Assembly (NCBI RefSeq): GCF_005280655.1
Contig: NZ_CP040058.1
Span: 1,271,001 to 1,335,000 of the forward strand
DNA length: 64,000 bases
Origin: Anaerostipes rhamnosivorans
GTDB lineage: Bacteria > Bacillota > Clostridia > Lachnospirales > Lachnospiraceae
Reading direction: 5' to 3'
Shown here: positions 7,305-16,012 of the stretch, piece after piece
Numbering within the stretch: the first letter of the stretch is position 1
How the letters are laid out: every line of letters starts with the position of its first letter
Made by a program: the position numbers and the translations under genes
The notes under the pieces: model-generated
What the model was told of the DNA's origin: nothing
Database searches by the model: none
The model's input: the letters and a program-made list of their open reading frames with translations, nothing else

Positions 7305-7676
7305 ATGGCTCAGTCAATAAACACAAAAGTAGATCTGGTGATCAACGGAACTTCCTATCACGGTCTCAACAGTTACGGAAAGATCATGATCGGGGATAAG
7401 GGTTTTGAATTTTATAATGACCGGAATGTAAATGATTATATTCAGATACCCTGGAAGGAAGTTGATTATGTGATTGCCTCAGTTATGTTCAAGGGAAAAC
7501 ATATTCCGCGGTATGCAATACAGACGAAAGAAAATGGAACTTATTCTTTTGCATCAAAAGAGCCGAAAAAGGTACTGCGTGCCATCAGTCAATATGTGGC
7601 ATCTGACCATATGGTACGTTCTTTGAGCTTTTTTGGGGTGATCAAAAAGAAACTGAAATCTAAATTCGGAAAGTAA
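7305..7676 (+). CDS. manO: DUF956 family protein (ManO), PTS-associated
   Basis: A 123-residue cytoplasmic protein of the DUF956 family, which is regularly found next to mannose-family PTS genes and is called ManO in lactic acid bacteria; its function is not firmly known. The start at 7305 gives MAQSINTKVDLVINGTSYHG and the family's usual length of about 120; it has GGAGAG upstream. The N-terminal half looks beta-rich (GLNSYGKIMIGDKGFEFYN) and the C-terminus is basic (IKKKLKSKFGK). It follows manXYZ and precedes manA, with its own likely promoter. Confidence 0.85.
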   Translation: MAQSINTKVDLVINGTSYHGLNSYGKIMIGDKGFEFYNDRNVNDYIQIPWKEVDYVIASVMFKGKHIPRYAIQTKENGTYSFASKEPKKVLRAISQYVASDHMVRSLSFFGVIKKKLKSKFGK

Positions 7677-7696
7677 GAATTAGGGGGAACAAGATT

Positions 7697-8632
7697 ATGG
7701 GACATATTCTAAAAATGAAACCGGTGTTTAAAGAAATGATCTGGGGCGGACATAAGCTTAAGGATGTGTATGGATACGAAATCCCCAGTGACCATACGGG
7801 GGAGTGCTGGGCGGTCTCTGCCCATAAAAACGGTGACTGTACGATTGAAAACGGTGAGTTTGCCGGCAAGACACTGTCATGGCTCTTTGAACACCACCGG
7901 GAACTGTTCGGCAATATAGAGGGAGAGGAATTTCCTCTGCTGGTAAAGATCATTGATGCCAGAGATGACTTATCCGTACAGGTTCATCCCAACGATGAGT
8001 ATGCAAGGGTTCACGAAAACTCTCTGGGCAAGACAGAATGCTGGTATGTGCTTCAGGCAGATGAGGGCACTAAGATGGTCATGGGTCATCACGCAAAAAC
8101 AAAAGATGAGTTTATAAAAGCAATCGAGGAAGATGACTATGACAATCTCCTGAATTCCTTTGCCATCGAGAAGGGGGATTTCTTTTATATTCCTTCCGGG
8201 ACACTGCATGCCATCTGCAGCGGATCTTTGATCTATGAAGCTCAGCAGTCTTCCGATATCACTTACCGCGTTTATGATTATCACCGCAAGGATCAGGACG
8301 GAAATGAAAGACAGCTGCATGTACAGCAGTCCATAGATGTTACCAATGTGCCTGCACAGATTGGCAGCAGCAAATCCTTCTGTGAAACTCAGCTGGAAAA
8401 CGGAACGAAAGTAAGATATGTTGAGAGTGAATTTTTTAAAGTGGACTGCTATCGGTTGACGGGTAAAAATACAGTAGAAAACCATGTGCCGTTCCAGATG
8501 GTCAGCGTGATAGAAGGAGAAGGGATGATCGATGGACAGAGTGTTAAAAAGGGAGATCATTTCCTGATCTGTTCGGATCAGAAAGAAACTGTTTTCGACG
8601 GGACAATGGATATTATGATCGCAACGCTGTGA
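7697..8632 (+). CDS. manA: Mannose-6-phosphate isomerase, class I
   Basis: Zinc-dependent enzyme of 311 residues that interconverts mannose 6-phosphate and fructose 6-phosphate, feeding imported mannose into glycolysis. The motifs KEMIWGG near the N-terminus, LSVQVHPNDEYA, GKTECWYVL and YIPSGTLHAI supply the metal-binding Gln, His, Glu and His expected for the short firmicute type I isomerase. Its length matches that subgroup. It lies 20 bases after manO with AGGGGGAACAAG as ribosome binding site, so the two are probably cotranscribed. The position between two PTS loci fits a role in mannose use. Confidence 0.93.
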   Translation: MGHILKMKPVFKEMIWGGHKLKDVYGYEIPSDHTGECWAVSAHKNGDCTIENGEFAGKTLSWLFEHHRELFGNIEGEEFPLLVKIIDARDDLSVQVHPNDEYARVHENSLGKTECWYVLQADEGTKMVMGHHAKTKDEFIKAIEEDDYDNLLNSFAIEKGDFFYIPSGTLHAICSGSLIYEAQQSSDITYRVYDYHRKDQDGNERQLHVQQSIDVTNVPAQIGSSKSFCETQLENGTKVRYVESEFFKVDCYRLTGKNTVENHVPFQMVSVIEGEGMIDGQSVKKGDHFLICSDQKETVFDGTMDIMIATL

Positions 8633-8694
8633 TCTGAATTATAAAGCCGAAAATCAGGTATGTCTTTGATATGAGGTATTTTAGGAGGGAAAAT

Positions 8695-10800
8695 GTGAAA
8701 GACAAAATATTCGGTGTATTACAGCGTGTGGGACGGTCCTTCATGCTCCCAATCGCAATCCTGCCGGTGGCTGGGCTGTTGCTGGGAATCGGACAATCAC
8801 TGACAAATGAAACAATGCTGAATGCCTATGGCCTGATGGGGGTTATGGGACCAGATACGATTCCGTACGCAATCTTGAAAGTCTGCGGAGACTGCGGAAA
8901 TGCTGTGTTTGGGAACCTGCCGCTGATCTTTGCCATTGGAGTAGCCGTGGGTATGGCAAGAGCTGAAAAAGAAGTAGCTGCACTGGCAGGAGCTATCGCG
9001 TTCTTTATCATGCACACAGCCATATCGGCTATGATTTCTTTAAACGGAGGAGCAGAAGCCATGCGTGAGGGTGCAACGGCTTCTGTTCTGGGGATTACCT
9101 CCCTGCAGATGGGAGTGTTCGGCGGTATTATCGTTGGACTTGGAGTTTCTGCGCTGCATAATAGATTTTATAAAATCAAGCTTCCGGAAGTATTGTCCTT
9201 TTTCGGTGGGACAAGATTTGTGCCTGTGATCTGTACGGTCGTATTTGTATTTGTGGGAATCCTAATGTATTTTATCTGGCCTCCCATTCAGGATGCAATG
9301 TACGCGGCAGGGGGCATGGTCAGCGCTTCCGGGTATTTCGGCACGTTTATCTACGGGATTATGGAGCGGGCACTGATTCCGTTCGGCCTGCACCATGTGT
9401 TTTATCTGCCATTCTGGCAGACTTCGTTAGGCGGTACAATGGAGATCGGCGGAAAGATGGTCGACGGTGCCCAGAATATCTTTTTTGCCCAGTTGGCGGA
9501 TCCTGGGACAACTCATTTTGCGGTTTCGGCTACTAGATTTATGACGGGCAAATTTCCATTGATGATCTTTGGACTGCCGGGTGCCGCATTTGCGATGTAC
9601 AGGTGTGCAAGGCCGGAAAAAAGAAAAGCGGTGGCCGGCCTTCTGGCCTCTGCGGCGTTGACGTCAATGCTCACAGGTATCACGGAACCCCTTGAGTTTA
9701 CCTTTTTATTTGTGGCGCCTGGATTGTATGCGATCCACTGCGTTTTCGCGGGAGCTGCATATATGCTCATGCATATTCTGAAGGTCTGTGTGGGCCTGAC
9801 ATTTTCCGGGGGCATCATCGACATGTTTCTGTTCGGCATCCTTCAGGGACAAGCCAAGACAAACTGGCTTATGTTCATCCCGGTGGGGATTGTATATTGT
9901 ACAGTTTATTATTTTTTGTTCAGTTTTCTGATCAGGAAGCTGGATCTGAAGACGCCGGGGCGGGAAAAGGAAGAGCAGAATGTAAAATTATATACCAGAG
10001 CAGATGTGTCTGAAAAACCTTTGGAGGGTGACATAGATATTGACGGGTCTGATATATCGGCTCTGATCGTTGCCGGCCTGGGCGGTAAATCAAATGTGAA
10101 AGATGTGGACTGCTGTGTGACGCGTCTTAGGTGTACAATCTCGGATCCTGGCAAGGTAAACGACAGAATCTTGAGAGAGAGCGGCTCCCGGGGTATCGTA
10201 AAGAAAGGTGACGGGGTTCAGATCATTTATGGACCGCTGGTCACTGTGATAAAGTCCAACCTAGAAGATTATCTGGCAAGCAGCTTATCTGACAGAGTGG
10301 CGGAAGCACCGAGAGTCCCTGTGGCAGAAGAGGTGCCCGAAGTGGCAGCGGAAACTGTCTGTATGCCGGTCAATGGAGAAGTAGTAGAACTAGATGAAGT
10401 GGAAGATGAGGTCTTTGCGGAAGGGATGCTTGGGCAGGGGTTTGCCATAAGGCCTTCTGACGGAAAGGTAATTTCGCCTGTGGACGGCACGGTCACTGCA
10501 GTGTTTAATACAAAGCATGCCATCTGCATCACGTCCGGGGGCGGTGCTGAGGTCCTGGTCCATATGGGAATTGATACGGTGAAACTTGCCGGGAAATATC
10601 ATCATGTGAAGGTAGAGCCTGGCATGAGAGTGAGAAAAGGGGACCGGATCGCAGAGTTTGATCTTGAAGAGATCAAACAGGAGGGCTATTTTGTCACAAC
10701 ACCGGTGGTGGTGAGCAACAGTGAAGAGTATACAAGCATTACCATAGAAAATACCGGGCACCTGGAAGCCGGAACAAAAGTGCTGACATTAAAAAAATAG
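8695..10800 (+). CDS. ptsG: Glucose/N-acetylglucosamine-family PTS EIICBA
   Basis: A 701-residue three-domain PTS transporter. EIIC covers roughly residues 1-420, with ten or so hydrophobic segments and the substrate-side GITEPLEF motif. EIIB follows with DCCVTRLRC, where C474 is the phosphocysteine position. EIIA is at the C-terminus with VLVHMGIDTV, H623 being the phosphohistidine. The GTG start at 8695 is chosen because AGGAGGG ends 5 bases before it; an in-frame ATG at 8671 lacks a site. Whether the sugar is glucose, GlcNAc or a related hexose cannot be settled. No RAT site is seen in the 62-base gap after manA. A strong terminator follows. Confidence 0.88.
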   Translation: MKDKIFGVLQRVGRSFMLPIAILPVAGLLLGIGQSLTNETMLNAYGLMGVMGPDTIPYAILKVCGDCGNAVFGNLPLIFAIGVAVGMARAEKEVAALAGAIAFFIMHTAISAMISLNGGAEAMREGATASVLGITSLQMGVFGGIIVGLGVSALHNRFYKIKLPEVLSFFGGTRFVPVICTVVFVFVGILMYFIWPPIQDAMYAAGGMVSASGYFGTFIYGIMERALIPFGLHHVFYLPFWQTSLGGTMEIGGKMVDGAQNIFFAQLADPGTTHFAVSATRFMTGKFPLMIFGLPGAAFAMYRCARPEKRKAVAGLLASAALTSMLTGITEPLEFTFLFVAPGLYAIHCVFAGAAYMLMHILKVCVGLTFSGGIIDMFLFGILQGQAKTNWLMFIPVGIVYCTVYYFLFSFLIRKLDLKTPGREKEEQNVKLYTRADVSEKPLEGDIDIDGSDISALIVAGLGGKSNVKDVDCCVTRLRCTISDPGKVNDRILRESGSRGIVKKGDGVQIIYGPLVTVIKSNLEDYLASSLSDRVAEAPRVPVAEEVPEVAAETVCMPVNGEVVELDEVEDEVFAEGMLGQGFAIRPSDGKVISPVDGTVTAVFNTKHAICITSGGGAEVLVHMGIDTVKLAGKYHHVKVEPGMRVRKGDRIAEFDLEEIKQEGYFVTTPVVVSNSEEYTSITIENTGHLEAGTKVLTLKK

Positions 10801-10817
10801 AATTAGAATTTATATGT

Positions 10818-10859
10818 AAAAAAGATCTTTCTGCAGATGTCTGCAGGAAGATCTTTTTT
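10818..10859. terminator. Bidirectional intrinsic terminator
   Basis: AAAAAAGATCTTTCTGCAG pairs with CTGCAGGAAGATCTTTTTT around a three-base loop. It separates the convergent ptsG and hydroxyacid dehydrogenase genes. Confidence 0.9.
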
Positions 10860-10876
10860 CTGGAGAATTAATTACT

Positions 10877-11818
10877 TTAATTCTGTAAAAGTTGTATCAT
10901 CGTGTCGGTTGCTGCATTTACGGTATTGATCTCAGACTCTTGTGAACGGGATGCGATATGGGCTGTCTGGATAAAGTGATCCATCTTGAGCAGCTCATCA
11001 ATCCAAGGTTCCCTCTGGGGAGGTTCTGAGGTGAAGACGTCGGATGCACAGGCGTAGATCTCTTTGTTTTTTAATGCTATGTAAAGTGCATATTCGTTTA
11101 CAATTCCGCCTCGGGCTGCGTTTACTAAAACAGCTGTGTCCTTCATTATTTTAAATTCTTTGGTTGAGATCATGTCCTTTGTCTCTTGTGTAAGAGGCAC
11201 ATGGATGGAGATAAAGTCACATTCCTTCAGGATTTGTTCCACAGATGTTTGTTGTGCGTTGTATTCAGCCAGTACATCTTGGGCAGCGTCAAACATATCA
11301 TAGATCAGAACTTCCATTCCGATCCCATTTGCTATTCTTGCAACATGTTTTCCGATATTACCAAACCCGATAATTCCAATTTTCTTATGAAAGAGTTCCA
11401 GTCCTGTTGGTTTGTTCCAACCGTGACTTTTGACATTTATAGCATTACTCACAATATGCCTTGCAGCCGCAAACATCATTCCGATGGTGAGTTCTGCGAC
11501 TGCATTGGAATTCGTTCCAATACAGCGGCCGACTTTAATCCCTAGTTCTTCGCAGACAGGAAGATCAATATTATCGGTCCCAACCCCGAATTTCACAATG
11601 GCTTTTAGGTGCCTGCATTCCCGGAGGAGTTCTTCATTCAGTTCGTCAACACCCGCGATGATCCCGGACGCCCGCTTTGCTTTTTCTGCAAACACGTCTT
11701 TTGGAAGTGGTCTGCCTGTATGATTGACGTCCATTTCATAGCCAAGTGCTTCTAAACGTTTTCCTGCTTTACTGCCGTATTTTGCATACCCTCTCGGTGT
11801 TACTAGAATCGTTTTCAT
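10877..11818 (-). CDS. D-isomer-specific 2-hydroxyacid dehydrogenase family protein
   Basis: NAD(P)-linked dehydrogenase of 313 residues that should interconvert a 2-keto acid and a D-2-hydroxy acid. The Rossmann motif GFGNIG is at 151-156. The catalytic Arg is R236 in NAARGG, Glu E265 in TSEPP and His H287 in TAHIAS. The N-terminal FGVGTDNID block is like that of phosphoglycerate dehydrogenases, but there is no ACT domain. It is the last gene of a seven-gene operon with a mannose-family PTS, a deacetylase and an aldolase, starting 4 bases after the aldolase stop. The context suggests it acts on a sugar acid or its keto product instead of in serine synthesis; the substrate is unknown. Confidence 0.85.
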   Translation of the reverse strand: MKTILVTPRGYAKYGSKAGKRLEALGYEMDVNHTGRPLPKDVFAEKAKRASGIIAGVDELNEELLRECRHLKAIVKFGVGTDNIDLPVCEELGIKVGRCIGTNSNAVAELTIGMMFAAARHIVSNAINVKSHGWNKPTGLELFHKKIGIIGFGNIGKHVARIANGIGMEVLIYDMFDAAQDVLAEYNAQQTSVEQILKECDFISIHVPLTQETKDMISTKEFKIMKDTAVLVNAARGGIVNEYALYIALKNKEIYACASDVFTSEPPQREPWIDELLKMDHFIQTAHIASRSQESEINTVNAATDTMIQLLQN

Positions 11819-11822
11819 AGGC

Positions 11823-12455
11823 TCATCCTTTTCTTACGTCTGTTACAATATCACGCAGCTTTTTTGCGTTTGCCGCAATTTCCTCTGTGGAACCTTTGGT
11901 AAGTAATCCGCCCAGGCCAACGCAGTCAGCTCCGTTTTCAAACCACTCTGCAAGGTTGTCGAAGTCAGCTCCGCCCGACGCCATGACCGGCACCTGGGGG
12001 CATGGCACTTTTACCACTTTAGCTAAGCTGGGGCCGTAGTAATTGGAGATTGGAAATGCCTTTATAAAGGATGCGCCTGCCTTTAGTGCCGTCAACATTT
12101 CCGTATAAGAAGTACATCCCGGCGCATATGGAATCTGGTATAAGTTGCAAATTTGCGCGACACCTTCGTCATAACAAGGGGCAATGATAAATTGTGCCCC
12201 GCTCATAATTGCAAGGCGGGCCGTTGTTCCGTCTAGGACGGTGCCCGCGCCGACCAGCAGATCCTCCTTATATTTCTTTTTTAAAGCAGAGATCACTTCT
12301 CCGGCGTTGTTGTTGGTATAGCTGATTTCAAGAACGTTGACTCCGCCATCCAGGCATCCCTGGGCGATCTCATAACCACGTTCCACGGTTTCCACCCGGA
12401 CGATTGCCATTAAGCCGGTTTTTTTGATTCCTAAAATAATTTCTTCCTTTTTCAT
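11823..12455 (-). CDS. KDPG/KHG-type aldolase
   Basis: Class I aldolase of 210 residues, probably cleaving a 2-keto-3-deoxy-6-phospho sugar acid to pyruvate and an aldehyde phosphate. The Schiff-base Lys is K132 in SFIKAFP. R20 (MAIVRVE) and E43 (VLEISY) match the family's other active-site residues, and GAGTVLD and ASGGAD are present. The IAPCYDEGV loop differs from the SP-x-F of classical Eda enzymes, as in DgaF-like members. The gene is in the PTS operon, 18 bases after the deacetylase gene. With a PTS supplying a 6-phosphate, it would complete the breakdown of a sugar-acid-like substrate; the exact substrate is inferred. Confidence 0.85.
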   Translation of the reverse strand: MKKEEIILGIKKTGLMAIVRVETVERGYEIAQGCLDGGVNVLEISYTNNNAGEVISALKKKYKEDLLVGAGTVLDGTTARLAIMSGAQFIIAPCYDEGVAQICNLYQIPYAPGCTSYTEMLTALKAGASFIKAFPISNYYGPSLAKVVKVPCPQVPVMASGGADFDNLAEWFENGADCVGLGGLLTKGSTEEIAANAKKLRDIVTDVRKG

Positions 12456-12473
12456 TTTTATCTCTTCTTTCTT

Positions 12474-13238
12474 TTATAAGTCTCTGGATGTAATAAATTT
12501 CATTTTGTCTAATTTGGCCTTTTTAAAACTATCTTCAAGATGCGTACCGCCTGTGTAGTTATCAATAAAATATCCCTCAACTAAAACAGGATGAACGTAT
12601 ACCTCTGCCTTCTTTGCCTTCATAAGCTGAGGATTCCGGCTTTTGCGGTTTTTATCAAAGGTGGCCACACTGCTGGAATAGTTTGCATGACGAAGATGCA
12701 GCTGATCCATTTTTTTCTTCCACTGGGCGCCGTAGAAATGCCGCCATTTACTCCCGTTAAAAAAACTGTTTCCAATGTAACGGACAGATTCAAATTTATA
12801 TTTTTTTACCAAGGGCATCAATCCGTAAAGAACCGGAATATCATAAAATGCACAGTGGTGGGAGTCGATATTCATCAGAGAAAAACCTCCGCTTAGATAC
12901 TTTTGGATCTGTGCTTCTAATTCCTCTGCGATGACATCTGTATAGATTGGAGTCACTCTGTGAAGAAAGTCTGGATGATAATCAAACAGATCTGATCTGG
13001 CATATTGTTTCAGTTTCTTGATCCCGGAGGTTAACGGGGTCCCATCGAACAGATTGATATGTAAGCCGACCTTGTGCTTAAAGTTATTTTTTTCTGCCAG
13101 GGACACTGCCTCATCAAAATAATTCGTGTTGGTCACCACAGAAGCCTGGGAGCAGAAACCTTCATCGAAGGCTTTTGCGATTCCCAGATTTGCTTCATGA
13201 GTCAATCCAAAATCGTCAGCATTTAGTATAATCTTCAT
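12474..13238 (-). CDS. ChbG/YdjC family carbohydrate deacetylase
   Basis: A 254-residue protein of the YdjC/ChbG family, metal-dependent deacetylases that remove an acetyl group from N-acetylated oligosaccharides or their phosphates. The N-terminal motif LNADDFGLTHEANLGI, KVGLHINLFDGTPL and MNIDSHHCAFYD supply the Asp and His residues of the metal site. The C-terminal part has AEVYVHPVLVEG. It follows the EIID gene by 10 bases in the PTS operon, so it likely acts on the phosphorylated sugar after import. This suggests an N-acetylated substrate, though no acetyl-sugar deaminase or isomerase is present alongside. Confidence 0.85.
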   Translation of the reverse strand: MKIILNADDFGLTHEANLGIAKAFDEGFCSQASVVTNTNYFDEAVSLAEKNNFKHKVGLHINLFDGTPLTSGIKKLKQYARSDLFDYHPDFLHRVTPIYTDVIAEELEAQIQKYLSGGFSLMNIDSHHCAFYDIPVLYGLMPLVKKYKFESVRYIGNSFFNGSKWRHFYGAQWKKKMDQLHLRHANYSSSVATFDKNRKSRNPQLMKAKKAEVYVHPVLVEGYFIDNYTGGTHLEDSFKKAKLDKMKFITSRDL

Positions 13239-13248
13239 GGTTTATCCT

Positions 13249-14073
13249 CTAAAAGAATCCGATCAGTGTTCCCACTGTGCCAATTAGGATCAGCACCAGT
13301 AATATGATGTTGACATTGACTTTTTTTCTCAACATAAATACAGTTAATAGGGTGATTCCCAACGGCAGGATACCTTTTAAGATACTGTCAAATACTGCAG
13401 TCTGCACGTCCAGTGTACCTGTGCTTAAATTTAACTTTAATCCGCAGGACACAGTTACATAAGATGCCACCAGTCCTCCCAGTACCGTTGCCCCAACGAT
13501 GGTTGCTTTTTCGGTTACTTTGTTTAATAAACCGCTTCCGATGATCTTTCCGATTCCTTCGCGTCCCATATAGTAACCTTTGGTATAGGATAAGTAACCA
13601 AGGCCGAATAACACAACGCCAATGATTATCAGGTAGATGATCGGTCCTAAGAAGTTTCCGGCCTTTGCCATTCCAAGGATAATACCCAATGCTATGGGGG
13701 ATAACGTTCCCTGCCAGATTGTGTCGCCGATGCCTGCCAGAGGTCCCATCAAACCTGTTTTGATGCTTGAAATCATTTCTTCGTCTACATCTTCACCGTT
13801 TGCTTTTTGCTCTTCTAAGGCAAGAGTAATCCCTAAGATACAGCCTCCTACATTAGGTTCTGTATTAAAGAACTCCATGTGCCGTTTGCATGCGTCTTTT
13901 AATTCCTGTGTCTCTTTTCCGTATAATTTTTCCAGGCTCGGCGCCAGGGTATGCAGTACCCCGGAGGCCTGCATTCGTTCATAGTTGTAGGTTGAATGGC
14001 TGAAGAATGTCCAGATCAGATAGGACTTGATGATATCTTTTTTACTTAATCTCTTTTTTTCTATGGTTTCCAT
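13249..14073 (-). CDS. Mannose-family PTS, EIID subunit (second system)
   Basis: A 274-residue EIID protein of the mannose PTS family. Signatures are HSTYNYERMQASGVLHTL, EFFNTEPNVGGCILGITLAL and GLMGPLAGIGDTIWQGTLSP. The last motif has DTIWQ, as in many sugar-acid and amino-sugar EIID proteins, where the first system has DPVFW. Several membrane segments are in the C-terminal half. It is the fourth gene of the divergent operon, 12 bases after EIIC, and is clearly diverged from manZ at 6216, so it is an independent transporter. Confidence 0.92.
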   Translation of the reverse strand: METIEKKRLSKKDIIKSYLIWTFFSHSTYNYERMQASGVLHTLAPSLEKLYGKETQELKDACKRHMEFFNTEPNVGGCILGITLALEEQKANGEDVDEEMISSIKTGLMGPLAGIGDTIWQGTLSPIALGIILGMAKAGNFLGPIIYLIIIGVVLFGLGYLSYTKGYYMGREGIGKIIGSGLLNKVTEKATIVGATVLGGLVASYVTVSCGLKLNLSTGTLDVQTAVFDSILKGILPLGITLLTVFMLRKKVNVNIILLVLILIGTVGTLIGFF

Positions 14074-14085
14074 GTTGATTCCTCC

Positions 14086-14850
14086 CTAACTTAAAGCTGA
14101 ACTTTCGCTGTTCTGTAAAAGTGCTATAATCACTGCTAAAATACCGATGACCACCAATGGCAGGTTGATATAAATAGATAAAATAAAACCTAACAGCAGA
14201 TATAAGTATGCTTTTGCCCCAGCGTTCGATAAGATGGCTTTAAAATTCATTGCAATACCAAGGGCAGGAAGAATTGTCCCGATCGTAGTCAATACATCAA
14301 TCACGGGTGTTCCCTTTAATGCCTGCAGCATGCTTGTAATAACACCTGACCCACTGTATACGGCAATTGCCACCGGAATGGTATAAATGATGCACTTAAA
14401 AATCTGGGAAGGAACGATGTTATAGAAAATGATTTTCTTTACATCTCCTGTCTCCGCGATTTTATCGGTTCTATGGACAATGAAAATATCCCCTGTCATA
14501 TAAATCATCCATAATAAGTTGCCCAGTAAGGAAATCGGTACTGCAAGTGTTACTGCGACTCCTGTGGACGCATTTGAGATGATTGCCAGTGCTGTTCCGA
14601 CAGTTCCCGCCAGACCCTCATCCATGGTCTGGGCGCCGCCTGCTGTAATCTGTGCAAGATAGGTTACATTGATCGCCGCACCGACCATACAGCCTTTGAC
14701 AGGATCGCCTAAGATAAGACCAACCAGGATCCCGGATATTAAAGGCCTTCTCAACGCCCAGCTCATGTTAACAGTAAGCCATGGTGTCCCATTTGCTCCC
14801 AAATAGTAGACCAGGCCAATCAAAACTGCCTGTAAAATTGAAATATGCAT
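14086..14850 (-). CDS. Mannose-family PTS, EIIC subunit (second system)
   Basis: A 254-residue hydrophobic EIIC permease. GLVYYLGANGTPWLT, MSWALRRPLISGILVGLILG and NVTYLAQITAGGAQTMDEG are in the positions of the conserved EIIC-Man/Sor blocks. It forms the membrane channel together with the EIID gene downstream. The start at 14850 is preceded on the minus strand by GGAGGGAGAATC. It shares little obvious sequence with manY at 5397 outside family motifs. Confidence 0.9.
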   Translation of the reverse strand: MHISILQAVLIGLVYYLGANGTPWLTVNMSWALRRPLISGILVGLILGDPVKGCMVGAAINVTYLAQITAGGAQTMDEGLAGTVGTALAIISNASTGVAVTLAVPISLLGNLLWMIYMTGDIFIVHRTDKIAETGDVKKIIFYNIVPSQIFKCIIYTIPVAIAVYSGSGVITSMLQALKGTPVIDVLTTIGTILPALGIAMNFKAILSNAGAKAYLYLLLGFILSIYINLPLVVIGILAVIIALLQNSESSALS

Positions 14851-14864
14851 GATTCTCCCTCCGA

Positions 14865-15341
14865 TTAAAGTATTTTATTTATCTCTACAGTTTCCATATT
14901 TGGCACGACCTGAATATAGACATGTACATGCTGTGCTGACAATTGCTTCAACATATCTCTTTCTTCATCACTTGCAGAAATATTTTTATATAATTTTTTT
15001 CGTTCTTGAGTAGAACCCATTCCGCCTAAATTGATTTCTTTTACTTGGACACCTTTTTCAAGCAAATCCAGAAAAACCTTGGGTCCCTTTGCTAAAATAA
15101 TAATGTTTTTATCCTCATCTTTTATCTTTTCTAAATACTCTGCGGCGTCGTCAATAGTCATTGCCTGAGCGTTTAGGTGCTTTGGTACTGCACCTGTAAT
15201 GACTGCGCTTAAAAATGGATCCTTTGCGACTTTGTCGTCGACGATCACAATTTCATTCCCTCCCACATGCTGGACCCATGCTGTCATGACTTGGCCGTGA
15301 ATTAAACGGTCATCAATCCGTGATAATACTATTTTGCTCAT
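14865..15341 (-). CDS. Mannose-family PTS, EIIB subunit (second system)
   Basis: A 158-residue cytoplasmic EIIB. The phosphohistidine is H15 in SRIDDRLIHGQVMTAW. LGGMGSTQERKKLYKNISAS near the C-terminal third is typical of EIIB-Man/Sor proteins. Here EIIA and EIIB are separate proteins, unlike the fused ManX at 4381. Its start codon overlaps the EIIA stop by four bases (ATGA), indicating translational coupling. Confidence 0.92.
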   Translation of the reverse strand: MSKIVLSRIDDRLIHGQVMTAWVQHVGGNEIVIVDDKVAKDPFLSAVITGAVPKHLNAQAMTIDDAAEYLEKIKDEDKNIIILAKGPKVFLDLLEKGVQVKEINLGGMGSTQERKKLYKNISASDEERDMLKQLSAQHVHVYIQVVPNMETVEINKIL

Positions 15342-15751
15342 AATGTCCCTCCTCTCTCCATATTTAATGATAATTTAGCAATTCCCTGTTTTCCGGTCTC
15401 AACAAGATAATCTGCCAGATCATCCAGTTTCATATCGTTTCTTTTCAAAGCTGCTTCCACCAGCATAGATAAATTAATTCCCGACACACAGATAACATGT
15501 TTGTCCCTGTTATGATGAATCGCCTGGGCTGCGGCATTGTATGGGCTGGCTCCTAATAAGTCTGTCATGAATAAGATATCGTGATCTGTGTCCGCGGCGA
15601 AAGAATCGACCCTTTTGATAAAAGTATCAATACTATCCTCATGCCGCAATCCAAGAAACCATATATTTTCCTGTTTCCCTATCATAAGTTCCAATGCATC
15701 GATCATACCTTCTGCAAGTCCTCCGTGTGTCGCCACTATAATGTCTGTCAT
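15338..15751 (-). CDS. Mannose-family PTS, EIIA subunit (second system)
   Basis: A 137-residue EIIA-Man domain protein and the first gene of the seven-gene operon on the minus strand. The phosphohistidine is H9 in VATHGGLAEG; MTDLLGASPYNAAA is the other conserved block. It accepts phosphate from HPr and passes it to EIIB. AAAGGAGGATGTAG precedes the start. The upstream 261-base region, shared with the divergent regulator, is AT-rich and has dyad-like TATATACGCAAATTTTCTAT sequence that may hold operators; no clear promoter consensus is evident. Confidence 0.92.
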   Translation of the reverse strand: MTDIIVATHGGLAEGMIDALELMIGKQENIWFLGLRHEDSIDTFIKRVDSFAADTDHDILFMTDLLGASPYNAAAQAIHHNRDKHVICVSGINLSMLVEAALKRNDMKLDDLADYLVETGKQGIAKLSLNMERGGTL

Positions 15752-16012
15752 CTACATCCTCCTTTATCCGTTAAATGGTAATTCGTTCTGTATGCGCTTA
15801 CATCACTTGGGCATATCCTAACCCACAATCTTTATATACGCAAATTTTCTATATACACACTTGATTTACACTCTATTTGAGTTTTTTACTGTGGATTTTG
15901 CATAAATTTTAAGTTTCGTGTATGATAAGTGTATATTAATTACGTCTGATTTAATTTGTGTGTGTTATAGAAACACCGTAATCAGCACCAAATATACGCA
16001 GGAGATATGGCC

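Noticed and set aside
15799..15825. Possible sigma-54 promoter (GG, 10 bases, GC on the minus strand: TGGGTTAGGATATGCC) ahead of the EIIA gene at 15751.
   Set aside because: Spacing fits and the position would give a leader of about 48 bases, but the intervening consensus bases do not match and the divergent regulator lacks GAFTGA. A weak sigma-A reading (TTGCGT, 17 bases, TAGGAT) overlaps the same region. Not strong enough to annotate.
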